Origin: Euwallacea fornicatus
Taxonomy: Eukaryota; Arthropoda; Insecta; Coleoptera; Curculionidae
Reading direction: 5' to 3'
Length of the DNA: 64,000 nt
NCBI RefSeq assembly: GCF_040115645.1
Contig: NC_089542.1
Location: forward strand, 2,790,001 to 2,854,000
Below the pieces are notes generated by a model. It saw only the letters and a list, made by a program, of their open reading frames with translations. It had not been told where the DNA came from and searched no databases. Of this stretch, positions 50,201 through 62,100 are shown piece by piece. Both the position numbers and the translations under genes were made by a program. Positions within the stretch are counted from its first letter, which is position 1, and the number at the start of each line of letters is the position of its first letter.

Positions 50201-50864
50201 TCTGTGTAAACGCTAAAAATTCCAAAATTAATTGTTTAAAGCGTCTCATATTTGAGTGTCTTCCCAAACGGACCGTGACGCGCCCATGTATTTAAATTTA
50301 TTTTGAGCTTTTATGACAGGAGAACATATTGTCAGTTGCTTGACGAAGCTCGGTCACTGAATCACAATTAATTCAATTCGTTTTTCAAAGTGCATGTTTA
50401 TTTATTATTGCTAATTTAGATAAAGCTTGGAGAGGCGACGTTCCGAGAAATGTTAATTTCCAGATGTAGATGTATCCAGCAAAGAACATCTAAAAAAAGT
50501 ATTGTCATTTTTAGTATTTCTTATATGTACATATGTCTCAGTCCTGACTGATCTAACAAAACAAATTTTGTTTCAAGCAAAGGTAAGTAAAAAACGATTG
50601 CTACAGAAAAATGCGAAAAGCCACATTCATCCAAGTAAGTAAAATGCTCTGTATGTACTTAATTAATCAACAATTTATTGTGGCAACGAAATGACCAAAG
50701 TTTCAACATCACCTCAGATGTTGTAGATATTGAACTTGTCCTGGATAATAATTATGGATCTGTATTTAAAGACATTAAATAATGGATTAAAGGGAAAAAT
50801 ATAAATATAATATTTAATTTGCCATGGATTCTACTACATCTAAAACCACCATAAAAAGCTCCTA

Positions 50865-51037
50865 ATGATAATCCTAGTGCTGCCAACTTTCAGAAATTTG
50901 CCTGGAATTGTGTGGTTCACTGTCATTATAAGCCTTAAAATTCACGTTTCGCTGTTTCGTTTGATAACGATCTCGCTTACCCTCGCAATCGTACTCGTTT
51001 TGCATGTTATAATAGACATTCATTGTTTCACACCCTG
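50865..51037. mobile_element. Probable right end of a CACCCTG-type DNA transposon
   Basis: The sequence TTGCATGTTATAATAGACAT followed by TCATTGTTTCACACCCTG ends directly against TA (51038-51039). A terminal CAGGGTGT-type repeat next to TA is typical of Tc1/mariner-class termini in insects. The left end was not found, so the start is only approximate. The open frame at 50865-51131 runs through the terminus and is not taken as a gene. Confidence 0.35.
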
Positions 51038-51041
51038 TATA

Positions 51042-51640
51042 CAGTCCCTTTCATATGAAATGCAACACCCAGTAATAATAATAATAAAGTGTTGTAATTT
51101 TGGCGAAATAATGCTTCATAACAGAGTATGAAATGGTCAGATTTTCAATAAAGGAAAACAACATTTATTAATTGAAGAGTTAATAATTAGTAACATGGCC
51201 TCGTAGGGCAATGCAAACATGTATTATTCGCTGCATGCTTTGCAACAAATGATCAATATCCTCCTGGGGTATTTCATTCCATGCTGCCTCAAAGTAATGT
51301 CGTAGGTCATCCAAATGATTTGGAGGCTTTTGTAAATTTCAAATGTTCAAAATACGTTCGATAGATGATAGGTCCGGTAACCACGCAGGCCAAGGCAGCA
51401 TTTTCAATTGTGCTTGTTCGAAGCGCCTTCGAGTTTTATTCGTAGTGTGCGGCGTTGCATTATCCTGTTGGAAAATGCCATTTGGTAATTTTATAAGTAT
51501 CGAACTAGGCGTATCTCTCAGAAAGCAGTTATGTGTGGAGCCATATCTTGGGCTCGATTTTTCTTCTTTTTCCATATTCATCATTTTCCTTATTATAGAT
51601 CTGTAGATAAACGTCGTTGGCAGTTTTATTGCTTCTATCC
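51042..51640 (-). mobile_element. Tc1-like transposon, C-terminal half with right terminal repeat
   Basis: Minus-strand frames give the end of a DD34E transposase: G-I-F-Q-Q-D-N-A-T-P-H around the second catalytic Asp, then W-P-A-W-L-P-D-L-S-S-I-E-R-I-L with the catalytic Glu 34 residues later. After a frame break follow D-L-R-H-Y-F-E-A-A-W-N-E-I-P-Q and the terminal L-R-G-H-V-T-N-Y block. Just beyond, the element ends in a terminal repeat whose outer part, read on the plus strand from 51042, is CAGTCCCTTTCATATGAAAT, preceded by TA. Upstream on the minus strand (to about 51700) only the trace T-A-N-D-V-Y-L-Q-I remains of the region before the second Asp. The 5' half is missing. Unlike most copies here, both visible catalytic residues are kept, but frame breaks make it inactive. 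Confidence 0.8.
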
Positions 51641-52695
51641 GTTTACCTTGTGACGATATCTCGATGTATAAGCCAAGAACGCAGGCTCTTCCTGTTAAAA
51701 CAAAACGTAGCGCCTACCCTGGTCGGACTTTTACAAATGGCACTTTTTGCAAACCGATTTATTTTACCTAAAACCTTATCATTTGGCACCCACAATGCAC
51801 GATTTCGAATCTACGAATATGATTTTGGCTGCAGCTGATCGATGCTAGAAAGTCTGGAATAGTCAACTGCGCATCAATCTGGTGTAAAATCCAGAAGCGA
51901 ATGGAAGTTCGTTCTCTAATTTCCAGTAAATGCTCATCCCCCTTTTATCCAAAATCCATTTTGAAATGTTTTCAATGGTGCCGAAGTCCCTTCCTCACCT
52001 AAGTATCCTTAATAATTTTCCCTTAGAACATCCGCCCTGAGAAATTAAATTAAATAAAAATCCCATATATTTCAGTTAATATCACATCTTGGGTGCCACA
52101 TCTTTTATATAAGACGGAATCCTGTAGCAGTAATCATATCATATCGGGATATTAAACTCGTTCAAAGTGCGATTTATGGAGTTTCGCGAACGACTGTCGT
52201 CGCCCCATAGAGAAATTCGCCTCCGTAAATTCGACTCTGTCGCCAACTCCAGAATTGTATATTTTCAGTTACAATTTTATTGCGATCGAAGGACCCAGGG
52301 CATGAAATTGAAAAAGTTAGCTGTTTTCCATCGGGGGCAATATCTTTTAGTGCTAAAGGGCTTTGGACCGTACCGGACGTCATGAACCATGGATTCGTAG
52401 GGTCAGCAAAGATATGTCAACCGAAGGAACCTGTTAGCAGCTCAGACTCGAGTATTCACAAATTCGAAATTAAATTTCTAATGATTCAATTATGATAGCT
52501 CAAAGGGACCTAATCAATTTTCCATTTTTGCCTTCAAATATTATTTTGACATTAGAATTTAGTGCGTCCTGGATACTCAGGTCGCCCCACGTTCATTTCA
52601 TTTATTGAACTTTCGTCGAGGCCAAGGACTAGGTTCAGCAAAGTCCTTGGTTGTGCAATGGTCTGGACTTCTGCTTAACTGGTATCCTTAAAATA
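51641..52695. other. Mixed-composition spacer with overlapping open frames, unassigned
   Basis: Three frames overlap at 52167-52495 (two plus, one minus, 69-72 codons) in DNA of somewhat higher GC. None has a motif I recognise. A TATATAAG box lies about 55 bp before the ATG at 52167, which is suggestive but insufficient to call a gene. Confidence 0.3.
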
Positions 52696-54045
52696 TACTG
52701 CACCGCAAAATTAAGGTACAATTTTTAAAATTGAAAAATCTGCCTTCACAATTATTTATAACACGTGCTAGTCCTTTGAAATGATTTCTTAATCATTCTC
52801 AAAACTTTTTTCTCATTTTTTACATATTTATTTGTAAGATAACAAGAGTTGTTTACTAAATATTCAAAATTGCTCTTTCAGCAATTTTGGCTTGAAGTGG
52901 TATACCTCACTTATGTTCGATTGGATTGTTTTTAGTGCATTTTGTGAATATAAAATTTTGTTCCTGAAAAAACTGGACCAAAATATCCCTGAAACGACAA
53001 ATCTTTCAGTGAATGAATGTGCAGCTGTTCTGGCATTTGCAGAAGTAAGTTCAAATCTCACTACGATTGGGAGTAGCCCAATCTACGGTCTCCCGAGCAC
53101 TCGCACGATTTCGGGAGATTGGTACGAATCGAAGAAGACCTGGACAAGGACGACAAAGATTGACAAGGAATAACCAAGATCGATTTTTGCGATTGCAATC
53201 TTTACGAAGTCAATTCGTTACAAGTACTGCGCTGCAGCAGCAGTTTTCTCGTCGATATGGCTTTTGTGTCCATCAAGATACAGTGAGGAGAAGGTTGGCA
53301 GAAAGCAATATCACTCTTTATAGGGCTGGAAGCGGTCCCCTATTGACCGTAGAACATCGAAGGCAGCGTGTTCAATTTGCTTAAGAACACCAAGATTGGG
53401 GAGATCGTCCATGGGGCAACGTCCTCTTTACGGATGAGTCTCGATTTTACCTTTTTAGTGATGATCGTCGTAGGAGAGTGAATCGATGTTCTGGAGGGCG
53501 ATACGCCCAATGTAACATTGCCAAAACTGTGGGTTATGGAGGTGGATTTATTATGATATGGGGTTGCATTAGTTTGAAATGCCGCACGGATTAGTTGTGT
53601 TTAAAAACGGTGCCTTGACAGCCCACCGATATATAACAGAAATTTTACAACTCCATGTAGTGCCATTTTTCGGAGAGGAATTTTTATCGACGCACCATAA
53701 TGCACGTCCACAGTTGGCGCGAGTAATACAAAATTACCTCGAAGATGTGAAAATTCAAACGTTGCCTTGACCAGCAGGACGCCCTGATCTGAACCGCATC
53801 AAACATTTGTGGGACAACGTGGGACGACAAGTTAAAACCATACGGGTTCCCCCTAGGGACTTAAATGAGCTGTCGTCGAAGATCACGGAATTGTGGGATC
53901 ACATTAATCAAGACGACATTAGAAACTTAATTTCAAGTATGCCAAGGAGGTGTGAAGCTTTAATCAGAGCAAGAGGGGGCAATACACGCTATTAAATATT
54001 CATTTGTTTGTTCAAATTAAGGACTAAAAATTATGCAAGTTTTTG
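52696..54045 (+). mobile_element. Tc1-like transposon, nearly full length, inactive
   Basis: The likely left end is TA then CTGCACCGCAAAATTAAGG at 52696-52716. The element continues through a complete but damaged transposase to about 53995 and a short 3' tail. The matching right terminal repeat could not be found, so the right border is approximate. This is the best preserved transposon of the window and resembles the Tc1-like elements widespread in insects. Confidence 0.85.
53000..53995 (+). pseudogene. Tc1-like (DD34E) transposase pseudogene
   Basis: Order of motifs: N-terminal helix-turn-helix with V-A-Q-S-T-V-S-R-A-L-A-R-F near 53070, linker G-T-N-R-R-R-P-G-Q-G-R, the second DNA-binding part (F-L-R-L-Q-S-L-R and T-V-R-R-R-L-A-E), then L-F-T-D-E-S-R-F with the first catalytic Asp codon at 53433-53435. 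After a one-base frame change near 53575 come G-L-V-V-F-K-N-G-A-L, A-H-R-Y-I-T-E-I-L, the second site and the terminal M-P-R-R-C-E-A-L-I-R-A-R-G-G-N-T-R-Y ending at 53995. In-frame stops lie at 53382 and at 53768, the latter where Trp is normal. The second catalytic Asp is His (codon 53696-53698). The third residue, normally Glu in P-I-E-H, is Lys (53801-53803). The 34-residue spacing is kept. It cannot be catalytically active. Confidence 0.9.
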
Positions 54046-55417
54046 GCACATCGTGTATTTACTTAGCTTCACTCCTTACTGATTCTGTCTAGTTGGATCT
54101 ATTAATAATCGTGGACATACTACGTTAGTTAGCGTGAAATGTTTACTCCAGCATCATAAAAACCAAAATGCGCAGACAATTAGAATATGTGTTAATTTTG
54201 CTAATTTTGAACAAATCAATATCAGGCGTGAATTATGTAAAGTTGTTTTTCCTCTTGGGTCTACCATAATCCCCTAAGTTCTCATATTTTCCTTCCCTCT
54301 AATTGACGCCGCGCAACAACAACGGCGAATTCAAGTTTTAGGCATTGCCAGCCGAAGCCCAAACCTGAGTATCTTTTCGGTCTAATTATTTACTATCGAA
54401 CCGAAGTTTCCATAATTCAAGTAATTAAGCCACTTAGGACCCTGCCATATTGCTGTTGGGAAGTCAATAAGGCTCAGCACTAAACCCATCATCGTAAATG
54501 CATGGACATACACGAAAGAAGCCCCCCGCCATAGTGCCTCGACAGGTTCGGCGAATAATGCTATTAAATAGCTCATATGATGGAAACAGTGGAGTGATTG
54601 CCAGCATTGCCTTTGTGGGCTCATTCAGCGTTTTGAAAAATACACATATACACACACACACACACACACAATTGCAAGAGATATAAATCCTGCCCCTATC
54701 TGAAGAACTATCCATCATGGCTTATGCAGTTTTATGTCGCAAAACCTAAGCAGTTCCTGGTTATATTTCATTGCTGAAACGCCCTGGAAAGAGATCGGTT
54801 GGCGGTTTTTTAAGCTGAAAGTATTTAGCATAAACATATTTCCTTCTCCCAGTCCAGACACCCTACGCAATATGGGAACTATTCCTCTCGCTTCGGAACC
54901 GAACTCCAAAGCCGTATATGTAGAAAATAAATTGCGGCGACTGCATGAATTTTGCAATTCTCCTGGAAAACGCGGAAAGGATTCTGGGGTTGGGGATATA
55001 AAAACCCCATTTCGCTTTATTTTGAAACTTTTTGTTTATAGCGAAGCGTTGATAGCAAGAATTTAAATGCAATTGGTACTTTAGAGTTCTCGAAAGATGT
55101 TTTTCACGACACGTCTCGGCCGTTCTGTAAGTGGATATTTGAATATTTCTAGAGATACAAAATGCCCATTTCATTATTGAGGGAGTTAAAAATAATGCAG
55201 TTGAAAATCCGCTTTTCAATTTACGACTATGTTCAGGCGATTTAAGAAAGACAACAGGAGTGTGTACGTTTGTTCACGCAAGAGTCACGAGTCGGGCAGG
55301 TCCATTGACTTTTAAGTAGAAGAGTCATATTGTGACAGTGTCATATTGCCCCTTTAGTGTCCAAATCTTTGTGTAACAACAAGGAACTTGACTTGCATTG
55401 TTGTCTCATTTATTATA
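54046..55417. other. Spacer with moderate GC and overlapping unassigned ORFs
   Basis: Frames at 54734-55066 (+, 110 codons) and 54863-55219 (-, 118 codons) overlap on opposite strands and match nothing recognised, so at most one could be real. A CA microsatellite lies at 54.65 kb. Confidence 0.35.
54650..54670. repeat. CA microsatellite
   Basis: An uninterrupted run of about ten CA units preceded by ACACATATA. Confidence 0.9.
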
Positions 55418-56423
55418 CAGGGTGCCTCTAGAAGGTTTCGATAAAATTCTATCACCGATTTCTGAGACGAAAACATGACGATTTAACCCAATTTAGCTTA
55501 GTTCAAAAGTGGCCGATTTCCAAAATACGGGACGCCGAAGTGAAAGTGTAAAAAAAGGAAGAAAATTAATCGTTTGTAATGCCGCTATCTGAGCAAAATG
55601 TTGCATTGGGGGGTTTTTAGCAGAACTCGTTTACATTTGCGATGTACATTGTAGCGGGCAGTGTCAGCGTCAAATGAACTCCCTTAAAGGTGGCATGACT
55701 TTTTTAACACCCGGTGTAAAATGTATTTACGACTGCATATGTGTTATCATACATATTTTACGAAAAAAATGTATCTTGGTTCAAGTCCCTAAGGGCATTC
55801 CTTTTTTAGATATTTAAAGTTTAGAGATTGCAACATGTCTTGAAAAATAACTTGTATCACATTTATTCGTACAGTTAAAACGGAAAAAATCAAAATATTC
55901 AATTCATTTTCAATTCTTATTATTTTTCTCAAATCTTCATGTTTTTATTTGAATACACTAGTTTTTTATTATTTATTTTTCTATACCGAACGAATAATTA
56001 TGTACCATAAAGATGTTTTTCAAGACATGCTGTGAACTTCAAATATCTCAACAAGGAAGGTCTGTAGGTACTTGTGCTAAAATACTTTTTTTCATAAAAC
56101 ATGCAGGAAAACACTACACTAGTCATAAATAAATTTTATACCGGGTAATAAAAAAGTAATGTTCCTTTAAAAACAATTCACTCAGCGCTGATAGCGCTCT
56201 CGACATTGCATATCAAAAATGTGAACAGATCTTGATTTCTCATTTTATTCTGATAGTGGCATTACAAAGCACTTAATTCTTTTTCTTTTTTTAATTTCCA
56301 TTTTGAAATCCTGTATGTTGAAAACGGTCCACTTTTGGGCAAAGTTAAACCGGGTTAATTTGTCACATTGTCACCTCATAAAACTATGGTAGAATTCGGT
56401 ATAGCCCTTTTAGAGACAACCTG
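55418..56423. mobile_element. Foldback element of about 1 kb with arms of about 460 bp, TA duplication
   Basis: The sequence is TA, then CAGGGTG (55418), and at the other end CAACCTG (to 56423), then TA. The left arm (55418 to about 55880) is the inverted complement of the right arm (about 55980 to 56423). Paired landmarks are TTCAAAAGTGGCCG / CCCAAAAGTGGACCG, TGTAATGCC(G/A)CTATC, AACACCCGGTGTAAAAT / TTACCCGGTATAAAAT and CATGTCTTGAAAAA. A loop of roughly 100 bp separates them. No transposase is encoded. This is a large palindromic MITE-like element, presumably moved by a Tc1/mariner-type enzyme in view of the TA duplication. The arms have diverged noticeably, so it is old. Confidence 0.85.
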
Positions 56424-58402
56424 TACATTAGCATTAAAAGAAACGTGGAAAACACATTTTACGTAGTTTCCTTGTTTTCGGGCGATTTGAAAAAAAGAGT
56501 ACCTATGAATGCCGTCATGAATTATAAAAAATTATTTAGAAAACTTACACTAAATAAAATACGTATCTTTCACGAAGATTAAATAACGAAAATAAAACTC
56601 TTATATGTTAACAAAAAAATACTGTCACTTAAAATAAAAGTTTACAGGAGATTGAATTAACCTCAATTTTACACACGTGTTACAATGGACACGGCATAAC
56701 TTTTGAATTAATAACAAAATTCGAAAAGACTCAATCGTGAATTACTCATCAATTCCATAACTTATATAACCCCGACTCATAATGTAAAAACACTAACATT
56801 AAAAATCGAAAACTGCAAATTTTACAAAAACAAGCGGAAAGCATTTGTAAGCTTAATATTTATGGATATTTATGATATAAATTAATTTAAAGACTACGCA
56901 AATAATGAAATAGTGTTCAGTGAATCGCACGTGATCAGCCGATGAGTAGCTCATGGGTCCAAAAGTCACTCGCGAATCGTTGTTTACACCTCATGAGTGA
57001 TTTTTTTACGAAACTTGACCAATAATAATGACAGATGGGAATATAAGTTCACGCATGCGCCTCAGTCCCAACGACATGTATTGTTTACATGCACTAACAT
57101 GCAAGAGCGGTCGAAATACGCTCAAATTACCGAACGATGGTGGAAAACATCTGCAAGCTTTAAGTATCGTCGGGCACCGAAAGGTTAAGTCGACATAGAC
57201 GATTTCGTAAAAAAGACAGTAATAGGGTATCAGATTGAATATAAAGGTTGAAGAGTCCAATTATCCTTTGACCTTTGGCTAGTGAAATTTCACTAAAGAA
57301 AAAAACAAGTAGTGAAATTAAGGAAACGAAGATGTAAACATTTTTCGGGTTCGGTGAAAAAATGTTAAGTTAATGCACACCACATAGTGGGTAACTGGAC
57401 AAACATGAACATGTTAAAGTAAAGTCGTTACTTTGGCTTCGAACGAGTACGCCTTAGTGTTTATCTACAGTGTCAATAATATTAGTAATGGTATTGTTGA
57501 CATCGTAAATATCAATAGTGGCTTGCTATTGATATAAAATGTTTAACTAAACACCAGAAATATCCTTATTCTTGGCATCTAAACATAAAGAAAACGTTTG
57601 CTTAATAAATATATATTTCATAGTTGACTGCATATTGGATTCGAACTACATGTATCAAGATCTTTCTTATTACAGAAACCAAATGAAACTTCGCATAAAC
57701 CGACCAACCGTTAAATTTTTTACGATTTCTGGGGCTTTATGGGAGACCTTTTCGCCATGCAAAAGTTATTTCTTACTCCCCACAAACCCTTGATACTCAA
57801 ATATTCATTCCAAACATCAGAATAAGTTCAATAACAGTGAAAACCTGAATCTTTGTTTCCGATTAAGTGCCAGACCGTTCCAATCTTTCCAAGTCGGTTC
57901 TAGGAGAGGTACTTAAAGTAATTTCGGGATAGAAGCGCTTCATGCTCAATTAATCATCTTACACAATGATGTAGTATTATTTTGAGCGAAGCAATGAGAA
58001 CATTTGAGACTAATTAGTACCGAGGTGCCTGCAAAAAGCGACACCCCGCGGTTAAATTAAATGCTTTCGACATTGAAAATCAGGAAATTTTAAGTAGCTT
58101 AAATTATTAACAGTTTCCATTTAGACTACGTAACGTTGAATAGCAACGGCAAATGTAACTCATGCAAGTGAAATGACGACAAGACCTGGATTTAGAACTG
58201 CTGCATTTGGTCATTTTGAAGTTGGGCCTTGCATCGGACATAGTTCCGAACTGGAAACTGGATATTTTGTCAACTGAAATGTGATACATTTAGCTTCCGG
58301 ATATTTGGAGTTCTAGAGCATAAAGAGACGTAATTATTATACCATTAACTGAGCTATGTTGGCAGAAATACTAATAAATTGAGAAGTAGTTGTTATCTAC
58401 CT
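56424..58402. other. AT-rich non-coding stretch with two adjacent small hairpins
   Basis: No gene recognised; frames at 57.0-57.26 kb overlap on both strands. Two inverted repeats follow each other at 57471-57534. Confidence 0.4.
57471..57534. repeat. Two consecutive short hairpins
   Basis: First hairpin: TGTCAATAATA pairs with TATTGTTGACA (57492-57502), one G-T type mismatch, 10-base loop. Second: TATCAATAG (57510-57518) pairs perfectly with CTATTGATA (57526-57534), 7-base loop. Function unknown. Confidence 0.6.
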
Positions 58403-59170
58403 ATAGAGTGAGCGTAAGATTCGGAACAAACTCATTTTCTCGGGCTGGAACTAAAATAATAAAGAATGTTCGATCATGGCGACTTTAGTTTAAAATTACA
58501 CATAGTTTGGTTGGATAATATTCGCCGTGACGTCATCATTCTTCCAGACATGGCGGATCGGAAGGCGTGGGCACATTGAACGGCCATCAAGGTCTCCGGG
58601 TCTTAATCGGCTGGACTACTTTTTGGGGCCGATTGAAACATGTTGTGTACAAAACTAGACCTGGAAGAATTGAGGGCTTAAGAACTAGAATCACAAGAGA
58701 ATGCGCTAATATTAGTCAAGAAACCATAAATGTGGTCAGCATGAATTTATCCACCGTTTGGAATACTGCCACGCGCAAGAAAGGTTTCTATTTGAACATT
58801 TAATTTAGCAAATGCTCATTGTTTCTACTCATTAAATAGTTTGTGTCGTTAAAACTTATTTTTTACCTTTACTGTAAACAAAAAATGTGTTTTCAGAAGT
58901 TTATCAAATAATTTGTTATATAACATAGCAAAAAATGCATGTCCTGTACGTGAAACGGTGCCCCTTTCACATAAAATGACCAAAAACGGGGTTACCATAA
59001 AGAAAAATTAACACTGTCGTCATATCTGGAACAATGATGTCGTCAAGGCCAAGACTACCCAACCAAAATATATGGAATTGTGGACTAAAGCCGACGTGTC
59101 CAACCATTTTTTATTATTTTATTTCCAGACGGAGAAACTGAATTTATTCTATACTTTATGTACACCCTGT
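58403..59170 (+). mobile_element. Mariner-like element with inverted repeats of about 150 bp
   Basis: The left arm (58404-58553) and right arm (59034-59169) are inverted complements. Shared blocks are TAAAATAATAAA, GGC(G/T)(A/T)CTTTAGT, TTTGGTTGG, TGACG(T/A)CATCATT and TTCCAGA(C/T)ATG. The right end is a CAGGGTGTACA-type terminus (complement of 59161-59169), and the left end has decayed to TAGAGTGAGCG. The core holds only the last part of a mariner transposase, on the plus strand. Confidence 0.75.
58555..58803 (+). pseudogene. Mariner-like transposase C-terminal remnant
   Basis: The frame from 58555 reads W-R-I-G-R-R-G-H-I-E, R-P-S-R-S-P-G-L-N-R-L-D-Y-F-L-G, matching 'WIGRgGpi.WPpRSPDLtPLDFFLWG'. 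After a small deletion the neighbouring frame continues W-G-R-L-K-H-V-V-Y-K-T, G-L-R-T-R-I-T-R-E-C-A-N-I to a TAA at 58801. The Asp of R-L-D-Y-F occupies the third catalytic position; the Asp of S-P-D is Gly. The DNA-binding domain and first two catalytic residues are absent, so the protein is non-functional. Same truncation point as the remnant at 47.5 kb. Confidence 0.75.
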
Positions 59171-62100
59171 GCACGTACGTATAAGTAATTTTTGACGTCC
59201 TTGAGTGGTCGAACGTAAAATAGTAGAAGAAATGTATATGTCATGTAGGAATGATAAAATCTCATACTCGTTTCATGAAGTTAACGTTTCCCAGGACCTT
59301 TTCGCGAATGGTCCATACAGTTTCCCAAAAACTCTTTCTAATAAGACGACGTCTCGGGTGGGAGGACTTGCCTGTGGTGTCTTCTTCTAGATCCGCCATT
59401 GTCCCTTCTTCTAATTTCAATAGGAAGGAGTAACGCTTTTATGCCTGGAGCATCAGTTCTATAAAATATAAGAACGGTTTAATTAGAGAAAAGCGGAGTC
59501 GATACATGCCTGCAGCAAAAACGTTCTTGGATTGTGCGAAGTGGAAAGTGTAAGAAAGAAGTCTTTCGGCGCAGATTGCAGTGCCAGAATTGGCAAACGT
59601 GTTTCGAATATGAAATTTGCATTTTCCTGCGGAATTCATTTCCCCTGTACAGGTGTTGGAGCGCGACAAAAATTCTTTTACTTCTCTATTCTGTCTTAAG
59701 CCAATTTCTTTTCTTATTATTACATCAGTACTTACTTCCATAAAGGAGTAAACGCGAAGTTACTTAAAACTGGCCTGTGAGAGATTAAGGATTCGCTTGA
59801 GGAAATGTCGTACACCACATCGTTGAAACAACGCACCAACTTCGTCATTTCTACCACAAGTTATTTTGCTATTTAATAAGCATCCATACCATTTGTGAAA
59901 TTTAAATTTCATATTTCATTGAGGAGGATTGAGGAGCGCACTCTAGTCGATGATCCTGCCTCGGGTAATGTGCTGGAAAACTATTAAATTGCTAAGGTAT
60001 GTGCGAACGTATTCGGAGAATTCTTGGTAGATTGGACATCATTGTAAGCTTATTTTGTCCTCTATTCAAAAGCTGCACATTCGCGACAAAAAGAAGTTAC
60101 AGTGAAGTACCCGTAATGATCGCTTGTGAGACAAAAGCAGTTAGCTATGCATTTTTATCTCACCCTGGTGCCGGCCATTAACTTTCGTTGATAGGCCTAT
60201 GGGTTGATACTATCGATGGAGAAACTAATGTCAAAATAAGCTCCGAAAACCATCAATACTGAAAACATGGGAGTCTGAGCTAATCATTAGGATTCCTAAA
60301 GCGTTTTGAAGGTTAACTTTATACTTATGTCAGTCGCGTCCATTGGACGTACTGGAAGTGTCCTCATGAACGTCAAGTGATGCGACTGGGTGAAAGATCG
60401 ATGGAACTCGCCCGGGTGCTCCGATAGCTCACGTTCATGGCAAAAGCATCCAGCACAATAAAGAACAAGTGAGGGAGGAGTCTCTCGAAGAGTTACGTGT
60501 GAGTGATGTTCGTCTCAAAGACGTCACTCCTTCAGGGGGAGGGGTGTTTATTTTTGCGTAAATAAGAAACCGTTCCAGATGAAGTTGGACATACGGGGGT
60601 AGCCAGCTATGGTGGTTGGGTGCGGGAAGGGGCTTAAGTATTCGAGTGAGTGGGTCTTGAGGCGCATATGTGTCACTTTCCACTCTAGTCCGGAGCGAGT
60701 ACTCCCCAACCAGGTAGATATTATTCTCAGCTAGATAAATGCCAAATAATGCTTCTAAGAATAATACCTTAAACCTCAAATATCCGCCAACCTGTAATAG
60801 GTCTCTCGCATCTCTTTAAGCGTATTTTGTGAAACATACCCAGAGAACGGATACACGCCAAATACCGGGCAGACTTTAATTGTACATACAGAGGCTTGTT
60901 TAAACAACTTTACACCTTCCTTCATATTTTCATTAAAATCCGGTTGTAAATATAATGGTATACACACCACGGTGGAAAGTATTCTCTGCATGTCTCGAGC
61001 AATAGCTAACCTTGGCGCTGAGCGCTCCGGCTTGCTGTCCTTTGTTCTCGACAGAAAAGAAACACTTTCCACCTGGATGTGTAATCTACTATTAATGTTC
61101 GCAAGTAAATTTATTTTGTTTCATGGCGAGTTTCTCCTCGGCAATAAATCAGCACCATATTTCCAAGAATAAATTACAATTTTCTTTCATTACCCACGCC
61201 GTTTTATCAACGCCGGTGTCACGTTCGAAATTTTCTTTCGTCGACGTCAGCCGGCATCGCTCTTCCGGGGTTGTCCACTCGTGTTTAACGTCCAATATTT
61301 CTGAGACGTGACCTCACGATTTCGAGCCGACCAACAGCGATCCTCACTCGAACGGACCTATTAAAGCTATTTTTCTCATCTAAACCTCGATTTCAGAGAA
61401 CAGTTTCTATGTTTTTATGTGGTATTTTTGTTTCTCGACTATCGAACCACTGTAAAGCGAAATCGTCCCATAAACCGCTTATTTACAGACGAAAAGAGGC
61501 GCCACATCATTGGCACGAAAAGCGACATAAAGGTTTCGACATAAATCAGATCGGTATTATGCGGAAACACGCGCGTCCATATTAAATCCGTTTTGGACAA
61601 AAGTTAACGGTCGAACATTGATCCTCCTTGTGCGGGCCATATTAAATACGTAGCCGGTCTGTCGAACCTAATAAAGCGTGGATTGAGCGGCTCTAAAAGC
61701 ATCAGAGCCGAGTGTCACTCACGCGTAAGTCGCTCTCTCGTAAAATCGTTACGGGTAGACGAGACGGTCACTCTCTATTTCACTTCGTAGCACCCTTTGA
61801 CACACTTAATTAACCAGATATCTTGGGGTTAAATTGTTACAGGACAGATGGGGGCTGTGGCTGATTGAGTATCGATGAAAATTTAGTTCGTAGATATTAA
61901 CTGAAATTTATTGATATAAATAAATTGCGTTATCTGTCGGTCGTGGATATTTGGACAATCACATTTTCGTGATTGACAGATTTGTAGCCTCAGCAATTCA
62001 ATAATCGTGGAACCTCAGTAAAAGGTTTTGTCGTTTTACATGAAGATCTATATTCAATGGTCTTTGGTGGTGGAATGTGGTGTTAAGTTCGTTTGCTCCT

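Noticed and set aside
52167..52495. Three overlapping ORFs behind a TATATAAG box, considered a small gene
   Set aside because: Frames on both strands are equally open and none has a known motif; a TATA-like word is common in AT-rich DNA.
54734..55219. Overlapping ORFs of 110 (+) and 118 (-) codons
   Set aside because: They overlap on opposite strands and neither shows a known motif, so no gene call is justified.
60435..61072. Two minus-strand ORFs (114 and 98 codons) in GC-richer DNA
   Set aside because: No recognisable domain; their junction gives no convincing splice pair. Left as unassigned spacer.
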